From: CAVUFH01 sp963740835
GTDB taxonomy: Bacteria; Actinomycetota; Acidimicrobiia; IMCC26256; PALSA-610
Direction of reading: 5' to 3'
DNA: 64,000 nucleotides
Assembly (NCBI GenBank): GCA_963740835.1
Contig: CAVUFH010000002.1
Location: 930,001-994,000, forward strand
Shown: piece after piece, positions 42,543 to 51,192 of the stretch
How positions within the stretch are numbered: the stretch's first letter is position 1
How the letters are laid out: each line of letters begins with the position of its first letter
The notes under the pieces: generated by a model
Databases searched by the model: none
The model's input: the letters and a program-made list of their open reading frames with translations, nothing else
Told to the model about the DNA's origin: nothing
Translations under genes and position numbers: made by a program

Positions 42543-42910
42543 GACGCTGCTCCTTGCTGTCTGTTGCGGTGGTCGGTGCGTCGTTCGTCGCCGCGCATCT
42601 CGGCGAGGAGGGAATCGAGGCGCGCGTAGCGCTCCTGGGCCTGGTCGCGGTAGCGCTCGATCCACTTCGTCACCAGGTCGAAGACCTCCGCCTCGAGGTG
42701 GCACGGTCGGCGCTGGGCGTCCTTGCTCTGGCTGACCAGGCCGGCGTCGCCGAGCACCTTGATGTGCTTGGACACCGCTTGGACGGAGACGTCGTAGGGG
42801 TCAGCCAGCTCCCCGACGGTGGCGTCGCCCACGGCGAGGCGGGCCACCATGTCGCGCCTCGTCGGATCGGCGAGCGCCGCGAAGACTCGCGACAGTTGGT
42901 CGTCGTCCAC
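42539..42910 (-). CDS. ArsR-family transcriptional repressor
   Basis: The 123-residue winged helix starts LSRVFAALADPTRRDMVARLAVGDATVGELADPYDVSVQAVSKHIKVLGDAGLV. No metal-binding Cys pair is seen in the recognition helix, so it likely belongs to the non-metal ArsR group partnered with AHSA1 proteins. Two matching inverted repeats lie just upstream and are probably its operators (autoregulation). Confidence 0.92.
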   Translation of the reverse strand: MDDDQLSRVFAALADPTRRDMVARLAVGDATVGELADPYDVSVQAVSKHIKVLGDAGLVSQSKDAQRRPCHLEAEVFDLVTKWIERYRDQAQERYARLDSLLAEMRGDERRTDHRNRQQGAAS

Positions 42911-42925
42911 GGACGACCTCCTTGC

Positions 42926-42941
42926 TCAACTGAATGGTTGA
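42926..42941. promoter_or_regulatory. ArsR operator, proximal copy
   Basis: TCAAC-N6-GTTGA (TCAACTGAATGGTTGA), 16 bp before the ArsR start. The arms are exact inverted copies and identical to those of the distal copy at 42972. Confidence 0.7.
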
Positions 42942-42971
42942 AGACAACGTACGCGGAGGCGCCACCCGTTG

Positions 42972-42987
42972 TCAACCACTTGGTTGA
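42972..42987. promoter_or_regulatory. ArsR operator, distal copy
   Basis: TCAACCACTTGGTTGA pairs with itself at 14 of 16 positions and has the same TCAAC-N6-GTTGA arms as the proximal copy, 46 bp away, about four and a half helical turns. Confidence 0.7.
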
Positions 42988-43098
42988 AGACCGACGCACC
43001 CGGCTGAGTGAGAGCTGCATCGCGGGACAGGTCGAGGGTTGCGCACGATCGATCCGTCACGTTCTCGTGACCTACCTCGCCATCTGTGGCACGTCACG

Positions 43099-43317
43099 TC
43101 ACATGAACGAACGTGGAGCATCGGGGCGGAGGGCGTTGATGGCTTTGGCGATGGCGCGGCGCGCTTGCAGCAGGCGCTTCTCCTCGCGCTGCGCGGCCGC
43201 GAACTCGTCTTCGTCGGTCTGGGAGCCCGCCGCGGTGCGGAGGCGCTCGTAAGCGAGGTCGCGCAGCTCTTCTTCGATCGCGGTCAATCGTTCCGCGATG
43301 GATTCGTAGTCACTCAT
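43099..43317 (-). CDS. Small coiled-coil protein of unknown function
   Basis: The 72-residue, highly charged helical protein reads MSDYESIAERLTAIEEELRD, then LAYERLRTAAGS and an EEKRLLQARRAIAKAINAL helix. It overlaps the end of glcF by eight bases and is the last gene of the glycolate oxidase operon. No known domain was recognised. Confidence 0.7.
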   Translation of the reverse strand: MSDYESIAERLTAIEEELRDLAYERLRTAAGSQTDEDEFAAAQREEKRLLQARRAIAKAINALRPDAPRSFM

Positions 43318-44485
43318 CGAGGGCCTCGGCGAGGAGATCGGCAGGATGGCGCGCGTCGATGCCGGCCGCGCGGAGATGCATCATGCACCCTGGGTTCGCG
43401 GACGCGACGACCGCGCCGGGCTCTTCGCCGCCGGCGCGGTCGAGCGCGGCGACCTTGCGGTCACGGATCTCGCCGGCGAGCTCGGGTTGCGCGACCGCGT
43501 ACGCGCCGCCCGCACCGCAGCAGAGGCCTTCGTCGTCGGTGTCCCGCAAGTCGTAGGCACCACCGAGCACGGTGCGCACCGCGGTGTGGGCCTTCTGGAC
43601 GTGACGCAGGTGACACGGATCCTGGACGACCACGGTGCGGCGCTGTGGGCGCGTCGCGGGCACACCCGCGGCGACGAGCCACTCCGAGAAATCCTTGACG
43701 CGGGCCGCGAAGGCATGCGCCTCGGGGGTGTCGAGCAGGTGGCCGTACTCCTTCATGCTCGCACCGCAGCCGGCGCTGTTGACGACGACCGATGCGTCGC
43801 CCGGCATCGATGCGATGACGTGTCGCGCGAGCGCGCGTGCCTCGGTGTCGCGGCCGGCGTGGACGTGGAGTGCGCCGCAACACGACCCTTGGGCGGGCGG
43901 ACGGGCGATGCGGGCGCCGGCGGCGCGCATGATGGTTGCCGTGCTGCGATGCGTGTCGCGCATCCACGCGTCCATGACGCAACCGGTGAAGAGCCAGGCG
44001 TCCGGGAGACCGCCGACGGCGACGTCGAGCGAGCGGAGGCTGCGGAACGCGATGCGAGGGAGGCCGAAGCGTCGCGGGACGAGGTGCAGCTTCTGCGCGA
44101 CGACGAGGAACCATGTCGCCACGAGAAGCAGCGAGTGCCGCGGAAGCAGGAGTCTGTACGCGAACCATTCGGGCAAGGTCCGCTGGTTGCGGGTGCGGTA
44201 TTGCGAGCGGAGCGCGGCGCGAGTGTCCTCCATCAGATGGCCGAACTGCACGCCAGACGGGCATGCCGCTTCGCAGCCGCGGCACTGCACGCATTCGTCC
44301 ATCGCGCGCAGGAACGTGTCGTCGATCGCGGCGCCGCGCTGGTCGACCGCGCGCATCGCCGCGATGCGGCCGCGGGGTGACGCGATCTCGAGTCCGGTGA
44401 CGCGGTACGTCGGGCAGTACGGAAGGCAGAGACCGCACGCGACGCAGGCGACCAGCTCGTCGTCGTCGAGACCCAACGGCTTCAA
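43310..44485 (-). CDS. glcF: Glycolate oxidase iron-sulfur subunit
   Basis: The 391-residue protein has two N-terminal 4Fe-4S motifs, CVACGLCLPYCP near residue 14 and CVQCRGCEAACP near 64, then two CCG-type cysteine-rich domains (GSCCGALHVHAG near 200, GLCCGAGGAYA near 317). It passes electrons from the FAD subunits to the quinone pool. A hydrophobic stretch near 115-128 may contact the membrane. It is coupled to glcE by ATGA. Confidence 0.9.
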   Translation of the reverse strand: MKPLGLDDDELVACVACGLCLPYCPTYRVTGLEIASPRGRIAAMRAVDQRGAAIDDTFLRAMDECVQCRGCEAACPSGVQFGHLMEDTRAALRSQYRTRNQRTLPEWFAYRLLLPRHSLLLVATWFLVVAQKLHLVPRRFGLPRIAFRSLRSLDVAVGGLPDAWLFTGCVMDAWMRDTHRSTATIMRAAGARIARPPAQGSCCGALHVHAGRDTEARALARHVIASMPGDASVVVNSAGCGASMKEYGHLLDTPEAHAFAARVKDFSEWLVAAGVPATRPQRRTVVVQDPCHLRHVQKAHTAVRTVLGGAYDLRDTDDEGLCCGAGGAYAVAQPELAGEIRDRKVAALDRAGGEEPGAVVASANPGCMMHLRAAGIDARHPADLLAEALDE

Positions 44486-45441
44486 AGGGGCAACCTTCCC
44501 GGGGCGAGCTTCCGCGTCGGATCGAACGCGGTCTTGATGCGCGACATCAACGCCCGGTTCGGGAGCTCGCGGCCGAACGGGTCCATGCCGTCGCCGCCGG
44601 CTTCGCGGAGCAACCAGCCGCTGTGCTCATGGGCGGTGGCGCGCGCGCCATCCAGCGCCCCGGCGGAGTCGGCCGCGATGTGCACGGTCCCGACACCGAG
44701 CTCCGCACACCAGCGCACGTCGACGAGGTCGGCGACGAGCGCAGGCAGCGCGCCGGGCGCGACGGAGATGCGGCCGCGGTGGGCGCCGTCGGGGAGAGCA
44801 GGTGCTTCCGCCGCTTCGAGCCCGATGCCTTGCGCGTCGACATCCGTCGCGTTGCCTTCGCAGCGCACGAACACACCCGCTTCGTTCCACAGCATTGCGG
44901 CGGGTCGGTACACGTGCGTCGGTGGTTCGGGCGCCGCAAACCACTTCGCGACCTGAGCGCGGGGGCGGCAGCGCAGCGTCACCTGCGCGAGCACGCCGAG
45001 CGTGCCCAGCGAACCGATCATCAGGCGCGGCAGGTCGTAGCCGGTCACGTTCTTCACCGTCGGCCCGCCGCCCTTCACGACCCGTCCGTCGCCGGTGACG
45101 AAGCGCACCTCGAGCACCTGGTCACGGATCGGGCCGTGCCGCAGCCGCCGCACGCCCGACAGCCCGGACGCGAGCGCGCCGCCGACGGTCGCGCTCGGGT
45201 CACGCGGGTCGAGCGCGCACTCCTGCCCGTAGTCACCCAGCACGCGGGCGATCTCGGCGACGGGGGTGCCCGCGCCCACGGTGATCGTCATGTCCTCGGG
45301 CTCGTACGCGACGACTCCCGCCGGCGCACGCACTTCCTTCGCGCCGACCACGCGCACACCGAGCTCCCAGTGCGTCAACGCGCCGACCGCGACGACCGCG
45401 GGCGCGTCGGCGACCGCCGCGCACAGCGGGCTCAGATCCAC
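44482..45441 (-). CDS. glcE: Glycolate oxidase FAD-binding subunit
   Basis: The 319-residue FAD-binding protein has the PCMH-type segment YGQECALDPRDPSATVGGALASGLSG, then RDQVLEVRFVTGDG and GPTVKNVTGYDLPRLMIGSLGTLGV. It is shorter than GlcD and lacks its large C-terminal substrate half, as usual for GlcE. A GTG at 45441 overlaps glcD by ten bases. Confidence 0.88.
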   Translation of the reverse strand: MDLSPLCAAVADAPAVVAVGALTHWELGVRVVGAKEVRAPAGVVAYEPEDMTITVGAGTPVAEIARVLGDYGQECALDPRDPSATVGGALASGLSGVRRLRHGPIRDQVLEVRFVTGDGRVVKGGGPTVKNVTGYDLPRLMIGSLGTLGVLAQVTLRCRPRAQVAKWFAAPEPPTHVYRPAAMLWNEAGVFVRCEGNATDVDAQGIGLEAAEAPALPDGAHRGRISVAPGALPALVADLVDVRWCAELGVGTVHIAADSAGALDGARATAHEHSGWLLREAGGDGMDPFGRELPNRALMSRIKTAFDPTRKLAPGRLPL

Positions 45442-46859
45442 GTGCCCTCCGGCACCCGTTGCAGCTCGCCGCACCGGCTGCCGCTCGGCAGCACCTTGAG
45501 CGGGTTCGCGGCGCCGTCGGGGTCGAACGCGTCGCGCAGGCGCGCTTGGCCGTCGAGGTCGTCGGGCGAGAACAGCAGCGGCATCAGGTCGCGCTTCTCG
45601 ATGCCCACGCCGTGTTCCCCCGTGAGCACGCCGCCTGCGGCGATGCACGTCTCGAGGATCTCGGTGCCGGCGTGGTGCACGCGGTCCCACACGCCCGGTT
45701 CGCGGCTGTCGAAGACGATCAGCGGGTGCAGGTTGCCGTCGCCCGCGTGGAACACGTTCATCGTGACGACACGGTGGTCGTCGGCGATCTCGTAGACGCG
45801 CCGCAGCACCTCGACGAGCTTGGTGCGCGGCACGACCGCGTCATGCAGGTAGTAGTCGGGGGCGATGCGGGCGATCGCGCCGAACGCCGACTTGCGGCCC
45901 TTCCACAGCAGCGCCCGTTCGGCTTCGTCGGCGGCGACGCGGGCCGACACCGCGCCGTGTCCGTGCGCGATCTCGCGGATCGCCTCGGTTTGCTCGGCGA
46001 CGCCCGCGGCAAGTCCGTCGAGCTCGACGAGCAGCACCGCTTCTGCGTCGCGTGGGTAGCCCGCGCCGACGAAGTCCTCGACGGCTCGCGTGATCTTCGC
46101 GTCCATCATCTCGAGGGCAGCCGGGAGAATCCCCGCGCCGATCGTGCCGCTGACGGTTGCGGCGGCTTCCTCGACCGAACCGAACGCGCAGAGCAAGGTC
46201 GCGATCGCAGGCGGGTTCGGCATGAGCCGGACCGCGACCCGGGTCGCGATACCCATGGTGCCCTCGGAGCCGACGAAGCAGCCCCGCAGGTCGAAACCGG
46301 GTGTATCGGGTTCGAGGCCGCCGAGGCGGGCGCTTTCGCCGTCCGGGAGCACGACGTCGACGGCGAGCACGTGTGCGCTCGTGACGCCCGCGGCCAGGCA
46401 GTGTGGCCCGCCCGCGTTGGTGGCGACGTTCCCGCCGATCGTGCACGCCTGCTGCGAAGACGGATCGGGCGCGTAGTGCAGCCCCAGGTGGTGCACGGCG
46501 CGGGTGAGGTCGAGGTTCAGCACCCCCGGTTCCACCCACGCGATCCGTTGCACCGGATCGACCTCGAGCACGCGGTTCAGCTGCGTGGTCACGATGACGA
46601 CCGGGTCGCCGAGCGGTGTCGCGCCGCCCGCGAGGCCGGTGCCGCTCCCCCGCGCCACGAACGGCCGGCCGTGTTGCCGCGCGACGCGCACCGCCGCCGC
46701 GACCGCGTCGGCCGTCTGCGGCCAGCACACCGCGAGCGCGTCACCCTCCGCGACGCCGGCGTCGCGCGCGTAAAGGGCGAGCTCGAGCGGTTCGGTGCTC
46801 GCGCGTTCGGGGCCGACCGCGTCGCGAAGATCGTCGAGCAAGACGCGACTACTGGTCAC
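45432..46859 (-). CDS. glcD: Glycolate oxidase catalytic FAD subunit
   Basis: The 475-residue FAD-linked oxidase oxidises glycolate (or a related 2-hydroxyacid such as D-lactate) to the keto acid. FAD-domain motifs are GSGTGLAGGATP near residue 70 and CTIGGNVATNAGGPHCLAAG near 137; the substrate half has the MNVFHAGDGNLHP metal/active-site motif near 365 and TGEHGVGIEKRD near 405. The D-E-F operon makes glycolate the best assignment. A 120-bp divergent region separates it from the gene at 46979. Confidence 0.9.
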   Translation of the reverse strand: MTSSRVLLDDLRDAVGPERASTEPLELALYARDAGVAEGDALAVCWPQTADAVAAAVRVARQHGRPFVARGSGTGLAGGATPLGDPVVIVTTQLNRVLEVDPVQRIAWVEPGVLNLDLTRAVHHLGLHYAPDPSSQQACTIGGNVATNAGGPHCLAAGVTSAHVLAVDVVLPDGESARLGGLEPDTPGFDLRGCFVGSEGTMGIATRVAVRLMPNPPAIATLLCAFGSVEEAAATVSGTIGAGILPAALEMMDAKITRAVEDFVGAGYPRDAEAVLLVELDGLAAGVAEQTEAIREIAHGHGAVSARVAADEAERALLWKGRKSAFGAIARIAPDYYLHDAVVPRTKLVEVLRRVYEIADDHRVVTMNVFHAGDGNLHPLIVFDSREPGVWDRVHHAGTEILETCIAAGGVLTGEHGVGIEKRDLMPLLFSPDDLDGQARLRDAFDPDGAANPLKVLPSGSRCGELQRVPEGTWI

Positions 46860-46966
46860 TCACGCTCCCGCTCGTCGAAGGCTTCGCCGTTCGGCCCTCC
46901 GCTTCGTTCCTGCGGCGTGATGTGGCGGCTTGATGTGATTGCCGCAGCCTACCGAGCAGGCAGCGT

Positions 46967-46972
46967 TAGCCT
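46967..46972 (+). promoter_or_regulatory. Leaderless-type -10 box at 46967
   Basis: TAGCCT ends six bases before the ATG at 46979, without a ribosome site between. Confidence 0.5.
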
Positions 46973-46978
46973 GGCCGG

Positions 46979-47743
46979 ATGACCGCGACTCCCACCCGCG
47001 AATGGATCACGATCCCGATTGCGGGAAAGGAAAAACGACAGTGGCAGATCGACGTGACGTTCCTCGCGTCGCACTACCGCTGCATCTTCGGACAGGGTTG
47101 CCAAGGCGTGCTCACCGAGCCCGCGCCCGAGCTGGTCCACGGTTGCTGCTCGTACGGTGCGCACGCCTCCGACAAGAAGGACCGGCTCAAGATCGAGCGC
47201 CTCGCGACCGAGCTCGGCGACGACGAGTGGCAGTTCAAGAACCGGGGCATGCAGCGCGGCGTGTGGAAGTCGGTCGGCAAGGACGACTACCGCACCCGCC
47301 TCGTCGACGGCGCGTGCGTCTTCCTGAACCGACCCGGGTTCCCCACCGGACCCGGCTGCGCGCTCCACCAGCACGCCGACCGCACCGGGAAGCACTTCAG
47401 CGAGACCAAGCCGACGGTGTGCTGGCAGTTGCCGTTGCGCGCCGTGGACCGCGACGAAGAGGACGATTCGATCACGACGATCCTCACCGAATTCGGCCGC
47501 GATGGTTGGGGTGAGGGCGGCGAAGAGTTCTGCTGGTGGTGCACCGAAGCGAAGGAGGCGTACTCGGCGCCCGACCCGGTGTACAAGACGATGGAACCGG
47601 AGCTGCGGCACATGCTTGGCGACGACGTCTACGAACAGGTTGCGAAGTACCTGGACACGCGCGTGTCCTCCGGTGCGCCGCCGATGCCGCATCCCGCCGA
47701 GGTAGCGGTGAGCCTCGGACGCACGCGGATCCGGAGGCCGTGA
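46979..47743 (+). CDS. Conserved cysteine-rich actinobacterial protein, function unknown
   Basis: The 254-residue protein has several Cys and His residues in motif-like positions: HYRCIFGQGCQG near residue 31, HGCCSYGAH near 52, GCALHQHAD near 122, and FCWWCTEAKEAY near 182. This pattern suggests a metal or Fe-S site, similar to what is seen in YkgJ/DUF3109-like proteins. No function is established. It probably starts from its own leaderless promoter. Confidence 0.7.
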   Translation: MTATPTREWITIPIAGKEKRQWQIDVTFLASHYRCIFGQGCQGVLTEPAPELVHGCCSYGAHASDKKDRLKIERLATELGDDEWQFKNRGMQRGVWKSVGKDDYRTRLVDGACVFLNRPGFPTGPGCALHQHADRTGKHFSETKPTVCWQLPLRAVDRDEEDDSITTILTEFGRDGWGEGGEEFCWWCTEAKEAYSAPDPVYKTMEPELRHMLGDDVYEQVAKYLDTRVSSGAPPMPHPAEVAVSLGRTRIRRP

Positions 47744-47750
47744 GCCGGCC

Positions 47751-48503
47751 GTGAGCCCGCCGGGCGCCACGGTCGCGGAGCTCGCGGCCGAACAGACGCA
47801 ACTCCAGGACTTCGTGCGCGCGCTCACCCCGGACGAGTGGTTCGGTCCGACGCCCGCGCGTCTCTGGGACGTGCGCGACACGATCAGCCACCTCGCCGAC
47901 GTGGACGAGATGGCGATCGACACGATCTCCGGCGGCCCGCACGCACTCAACGCGATCGCGGCGCGAGCTGCGTCCGACGACGACGTCACCTATCAGGGTG
48001 TGATGCATGGCCGGCGCCTCTCGGGTTCTGACGTGCTCGTCTGGTGGACGCGCACCTCGGCGCACGAGCGCGACGTATTCGCACAGCTGGACCCGAACGC
48101 CAGAGTCGCGTGGGGCATCGGGATGCGCGCCGCGACGCTCGTGACCGCGCGGATGATGGAGACGTGGGCGCACGGGCTCGACGTGTACGCGGCGCTACGC
48201 GCCGAGCCGGTCGATACTGATCGCCTCGCGCATGTCGCGTGGCTCTCGACGCGCGCGTTGCCGTACGCGTACACGGTGGCCGGCCGCGAGCCGCCGACGG
48301 AGCCACTGCGGGTCGAGCTGACGCTGCCGTCGGGCGCGCCGTGGACCTTCGGACCTGTGGACGCGCCCGCCCGCATCACGGGGCCTGCGAGTCAGTACTG
48401 CCGCGTGTTCGTCCAGCGCCTGGCCGTCGCCGAAGCCACCGACTTGCGCGCGACCGGCGACGCCGCGGTCGCCGCGCTCGAGGTCGCGCGGGCGTATCTG
48501 TGA
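47751..48503 (+). CDS. TIGR03084-family metal-binding protein
   Basis: The 250-residue DinB-like protein has LWDVRDTISHLADVDEMAI near residue 38 and ARMMETWAHGLDVYAALRAEP near 128, which provide the His/Asp/Glu metal site of TIGR03084 proteins. The C-terminal beta domain (LRVELTLPSGAPWTFG) is typical of mycothiol maleylpyruvate isomerase relatives. The biological role is unknown. It starts eight bases after the previous stop. Confidence 0.82.
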   Translation: MSPPGATVAELAAEQTQLQDFVRALTPDEWFGPTPARLWDVRDTISHLADVDEMAIDTISGGPHALNAIAARAASDDDVTYQGVMHGRRLSGSDVLVWWTRTSAHERDVFAQLDPNARVAWGIGMRAATLVTARMMETWAHGLDVYAALRAEPVDTDRLAHVAWLSTRALPYAYTVAGREPPTEPLRVELTLPSGAPWTFGPVDAPARITGPASQYCRVFVQRLAVAEATDLRATGDAAVAALEVARAYL

Positions 48504-48569
48504 ACTTGGTCGCTGATCTGGTCGATGATCCGGGTCGCGATCGGGGTGATCCACACGAGGGGGAAGTTC

Positions 48570-49100
48570 ATGCCGCTGTACGCATTCGAGGGCTTGGCGC
48601 CGCAGGTGCACGCGACCGCGTTCATCGCGCCGACGGCCACGCTCGTCGGCGACGTGATCGTCGAGGAAGGCGCGTCGATCTGGTACGGCGCAGTCGTGCG
48701 CGCCGACTACGCCCCCGTCATCATCCGCGCCGGCGCGAACGTGCAGGAAAATGCCAGCATCCACGGCCCACCGGGCCTCACCACCGACATCGGGCCGGGT
48801 GTCACCGTCGCCCACAACTGCGTCGTCCATGGCGCGATGCTCGCCGAGGAGTGCCTCATCGCCAACGCGTCGGTGGTGCTCGACGGCGCGTCGATCGGTG
48901 CGCGCACGCTCATCGCAGCCGGTTCGGTCGTTGCCGCGGGCGCGACGATCCCGGCGGGGATGCTCGCCGCGGGCGCGCCCGCGGTCGTGAAGCGCCCGCT
49001 GCCGGGCACGCCTGCGGAGTTCTGGGTGAACGCGAACCCGAGCGCGTACGCCGAGCTCGCGCAGCGGCACAAGACCGGCATCGAATACGTCGGCGGGTAG
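48570..49100 (+). CDS. Gamma-class carbonic anhydrase-like protein
   Basis: The 176-residue left-handed beta-helix protein has hexapeptide repeats throughout (TATLVGDVIVEEGASIWYGAVVRAD). Zinc ligands are expected in the VAHNCVVHGAML segment (two His spaced as in family members) plus an earlier His (ENASIHG). It interconverts CO2 and bicarbonate or acts as a ferripyochelin-binding-type paralogue. ATG 48570 has a GAGGGGGAA site; the upstream in-frame start at 48525 adds a non-family extension. Confidence 0.88.
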   Translation: MPLYAFEGLAPQVHATAFIAPTATLVGDVIVEEGASIWYGAVVRADYAPVIIRAGANVQENASIHGPPGLTTDIGPGVTVAHNCVVHGAMLAEECLIANASVVLDGASIGARTLIAAGSVVAAGATIPAGMLAAGAPAVVKRPLPGTPAEFWVNANPSAYAELAQRHKTGIEYVGG

Positions 49101-49139
49101 CGGCGGATAACGAACCATGAGATCGGGAAGGATGAGCCC

Positions 49140-49577
49140 ATGCCGAAGGTGACGTCGATCGTCCGCTTGAGTGCGCCCGCTCTCGCCGCGTTCGCGTGGC
49201 GCAACCGCGACGAGCTGTTGGAGTGGGCCCAGTTCGGCTTGCGTGCGGTGCAATCCGCACTGCCGGGCGGTGCCGACTTCGACGACGTGAAGACCGAGGC
49301 GCGGCTGCGCTACGCCCTCGCGAACGACAAGCGGACGCGCCGAGCCGACGGGTTGCACGTCGAGGTCTTCGACGGGATCGCACTGCTGCGCGGTGTCGTC
49401 TCCCCCGACGTGTTCGACATCGCGCCGCTCATCGCGGAAGGCATCGACGGCGTGCGCATGGTCGACAACCGCTTGAAGGAGATCAAGCGCGGGTGGCGGC
49501 CGTGGCGCGCGGGCTCGTCGTCGGACTCCGGACGCACGCCGGGTGATGGCCCCAGCGCGATCAACCCCGCACGCTGA
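49140..49577 (+). CDS. BON-domain-like protein
   Basis: The 145-residue protein has a single BON-like region near residues 55-110: LRYALANDKR, then VEVFDGIALLRGVVSPDVFDIA and GVRMVDNRLKEI. BON domains bind membranes or carbohydrates. The C-terminus is Ser/Gly/Pro rich and overlaps the convergent SDR gene by 17 bases. No signal peptide is evident. Confidence 0.65.
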   Translation: MPKVTSIVRLSAPALAAFAWRNRDELLEWAQFGLRAVQSALPGGADFDDVKTEARLRYALANDKRTRRADGLHVEVFDGIALLRGVVSPDVFDIAPLIAEGIDGVRMVDNRLKEIKRGWRPWRAGSSSDSGRTPGDGPSAINPAR

Positions 49578-50334
49578 CTCCCGCCCCACCGTCGACGACC
49601 ACGACGTCGCCGGTGAGCCATGAGGACGCGTCCGACAGCAGGAAGAGCGCGGCGCTCGCGATGTCGTCGGGGAGACCGATCCGACCAAGCGGATGCGCTC
49701 GCCCGATGCCTTCTTCGTTTGGTTCCCACAGCGCGCGTGCCATGTCGGTCTTCACGAGCCCAGGCGCGAGCGCGTTGACGCGCACTGCCGGTGCGAGCTC
49801 CTGCGCGAGCTGGCGCGTCAAGTGGATGAGCGCGGCCTTCGACACGTTGTAGGCACCGATGAACGGCCCGGGCCGCATGCCGCCGACGGACACGATGTTC
49901 AGCACGACGCCGCCGTTGTCCTTCATCCAGGCGTTCCACGCGGCCCGCACGAACCGGAGCGGCCCGGTGACGTTGGCATCGAGGATCTTGGTGACGGCGC
50001 CGAGGTCCGCTTCCATCAGCGGCGCGAACGACGGGTTGATCGCGGCGTTGTTCACGACGGCGTCGCAGCGGCCGAGGCGCTCGATCGTGGTCGCGACCGC
50101 GGTCTCGGGGAGATCGACGTTGCCGACCGAACCCTCGATCGTGCACACGGGCGCACCGATCGCGCCGAGCGCGGCCGCGGTCTCCTCGAGCTCGGCCGGC
50201 TTGCGGGCGAGCACGCTGACGCCCGCACCGGCGGCCGCCGCGGCCTCGGCGATGGCGCGGCCGATGCCTCGGGTCCCGCCGGTGACGAGCACGACCTTGT
50301 CGTCGAGCCGCATTGCCTGATCCGGATCGATCAC
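49561..50334 (-). CDS. Short-chain dehydrogenase/reductase
   Basis: The 257-residue classical SDR has VLVTGGTRGIGRAIA near residue 16, NNAAINP near 93, the catalytic serine in NIVSVGGMRPG, and YNVSK (Tyr and Lys) near 165. The substrate is not determined. GTG at 50334 overlaps the GroES-like stop (GTGA); ATG 50313 is an alternative. Confidence 0.9.
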   Translation of the reverse strand: MIDPDQAMRLDDKVVLVTGGTRGIGRAIAEAAAAAGAGVSVLARKPAELEETAAALGAIGAPVCTIEGSVGNVDLPETAVATTIERLGRCDAVVNNAAINPSFAPLMEADLGAVTKILDANVTGPLRFVRAAWNAWMKDNGGVVLNIVSVGGMRPGPFIGAYNVSKAALIHLTRQLAQELAPAVRVNALAPGLVKTDMARALWEPNEEGIGRAHPLGRIGLPDDIASAALFLLSDASSWLTGDVVVVDGGAGVSVRG

Positions 50335-50681
50335 AGATACAGGCCCGACTGACCCTCGGCGCGGGTCGACGCCACCGCATGCACGTCGCGTTCGCGCAGG
50401 ATGAGGTACTCCTCACCGCGGATGTCGACCTCGTAGCCGCTGTCGGGCGCGAACAACACACGGTCGCTCTGTTCGATCGTGCGGACCGTCGGCCCGGCCG
50501 CGACCACCTCGCCCCACACCAGCCGCCGGTTCACCGACGCGGTCGCGGGGATGAGGATGCCGGCGCGTGACTTGCGGTCGCCCGCTTCCTGCGAAGGGAC
50601 GACGAGCAGTCGATCTGCGGTCATCCGGATCGCCTGCTTCTCGTCGTTCTCGGCGATCGGGGGTCGGGACTCGGACGCCAT
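50331..50681 (-). CDS. GroES-family protein
   Basis: The 116-residue chaperonin-10 fold has MTADRLLVVPSQEAGDRKSRAGILIP, WGEVVAAGPTV, and GYEVDIRGEEYLILRERDVHAV. The mobile-loop GILIP motif that contacts GroEL is kept. It is slightly longer than GroES, has an N-terminal extension, and there is no groL next to it; it is paired with an SDR, so it may be a paralogue with a special role. Confidence 0.82.
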   Translation of the reverse strand: MASESRPPIAENDEKQAIRMTADRLLVVPSQEAGDRKSRAGILIPATASVNRRLVWGEVVAAGPTVRTIEQSDRVLFAPDSGYEVDIRGEEYLILRERDVHAVASTRAEGQSGLYL

Positions 50682-50745
50682 GCGCCGGCCAGGTTAGTGA
50701 TCCACGAGAAGGCTGCCGATTCCGCTTGGTGCCCCGCTCCGCCGG

Positions 50746-50751
50746 TAGCCT
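50746..50751 (+). promoter_or_regulatory. -10 box for the cupredoxin gene
   Basis: TAGCCT lies 30 bp before the ATG; a GGGAG site is between, so this transcript would have a short normal leader. Confidence 0.4.
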
Positions 50752-50781
50752 CCGCCCCGGAAAGTCTCCTGGGAGTTCTCG

Positions 50782-51171
50782 ATGCGCCGTGTGCTGTTCC
50801 CTGCTGTCACCCTTGTCGCCGCGTGCGCAGTGCTGTTCGCGGCGTGTGGGGGTGGAGGAGGCGGCGGCGGCAAGACCGTCACCGCGCAGGACGGCAAGGT
50901 CACCGTTACCGCGCGGGACGTGAAGTTCGACGTCAAGACCATCGACGCGATGCCCGGCACCCTCACCGTCACCCTGGTCGAGAAGGGCAGCCTCGACCAC
51001 ACGTTCGTCGTGGAGAAGGGTGGCGACACGATCGGCCCCAAGCTCGCCGTCAGCGGCAGCAAGGAGCAGGCCTCCGGGGCGTACGAGCTGACGGCCGGCG
51101 ACTACGAGTTCTTCTGCGACATCCCCGGCCACCGCGCGCAGGGGATGGAGGGCGACATCGTCGTCAAGTGA
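50782..51171 (+). CDS. Cupredoxin-domain lipoprotein
   Basis: The 129-residue protein has a lipoprotein signal ending in the lipobox FAAC, then a Gly-rich linker (eight Gly). The cupredoxin domain has copper ligands His in LDHTFVV near residue 73 and Cys-His-Met in FFCDIPGHRAQGM near 111-121. It is likely an outer-face electron carrier. Adjacency to haem O synthase and a TlpA-like protein suggests a link to cytochrome oxidase. Confidence 0.88.
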   Translation: MRRVLFPAVTLVAACAVLFAACGGGGGGGGKTVTAQDGKVTVTARDVKFDVKTIDAMPGTLTVTLVEKGSLDHTFVVEKGGDTIGPKLAVSGSKEQASGAYELTAGDYEFFCDIPGHRAQGMEGDIVVK

Positions 51172-51192
51172 CGTAGCCTCGCGACGCTCCCC

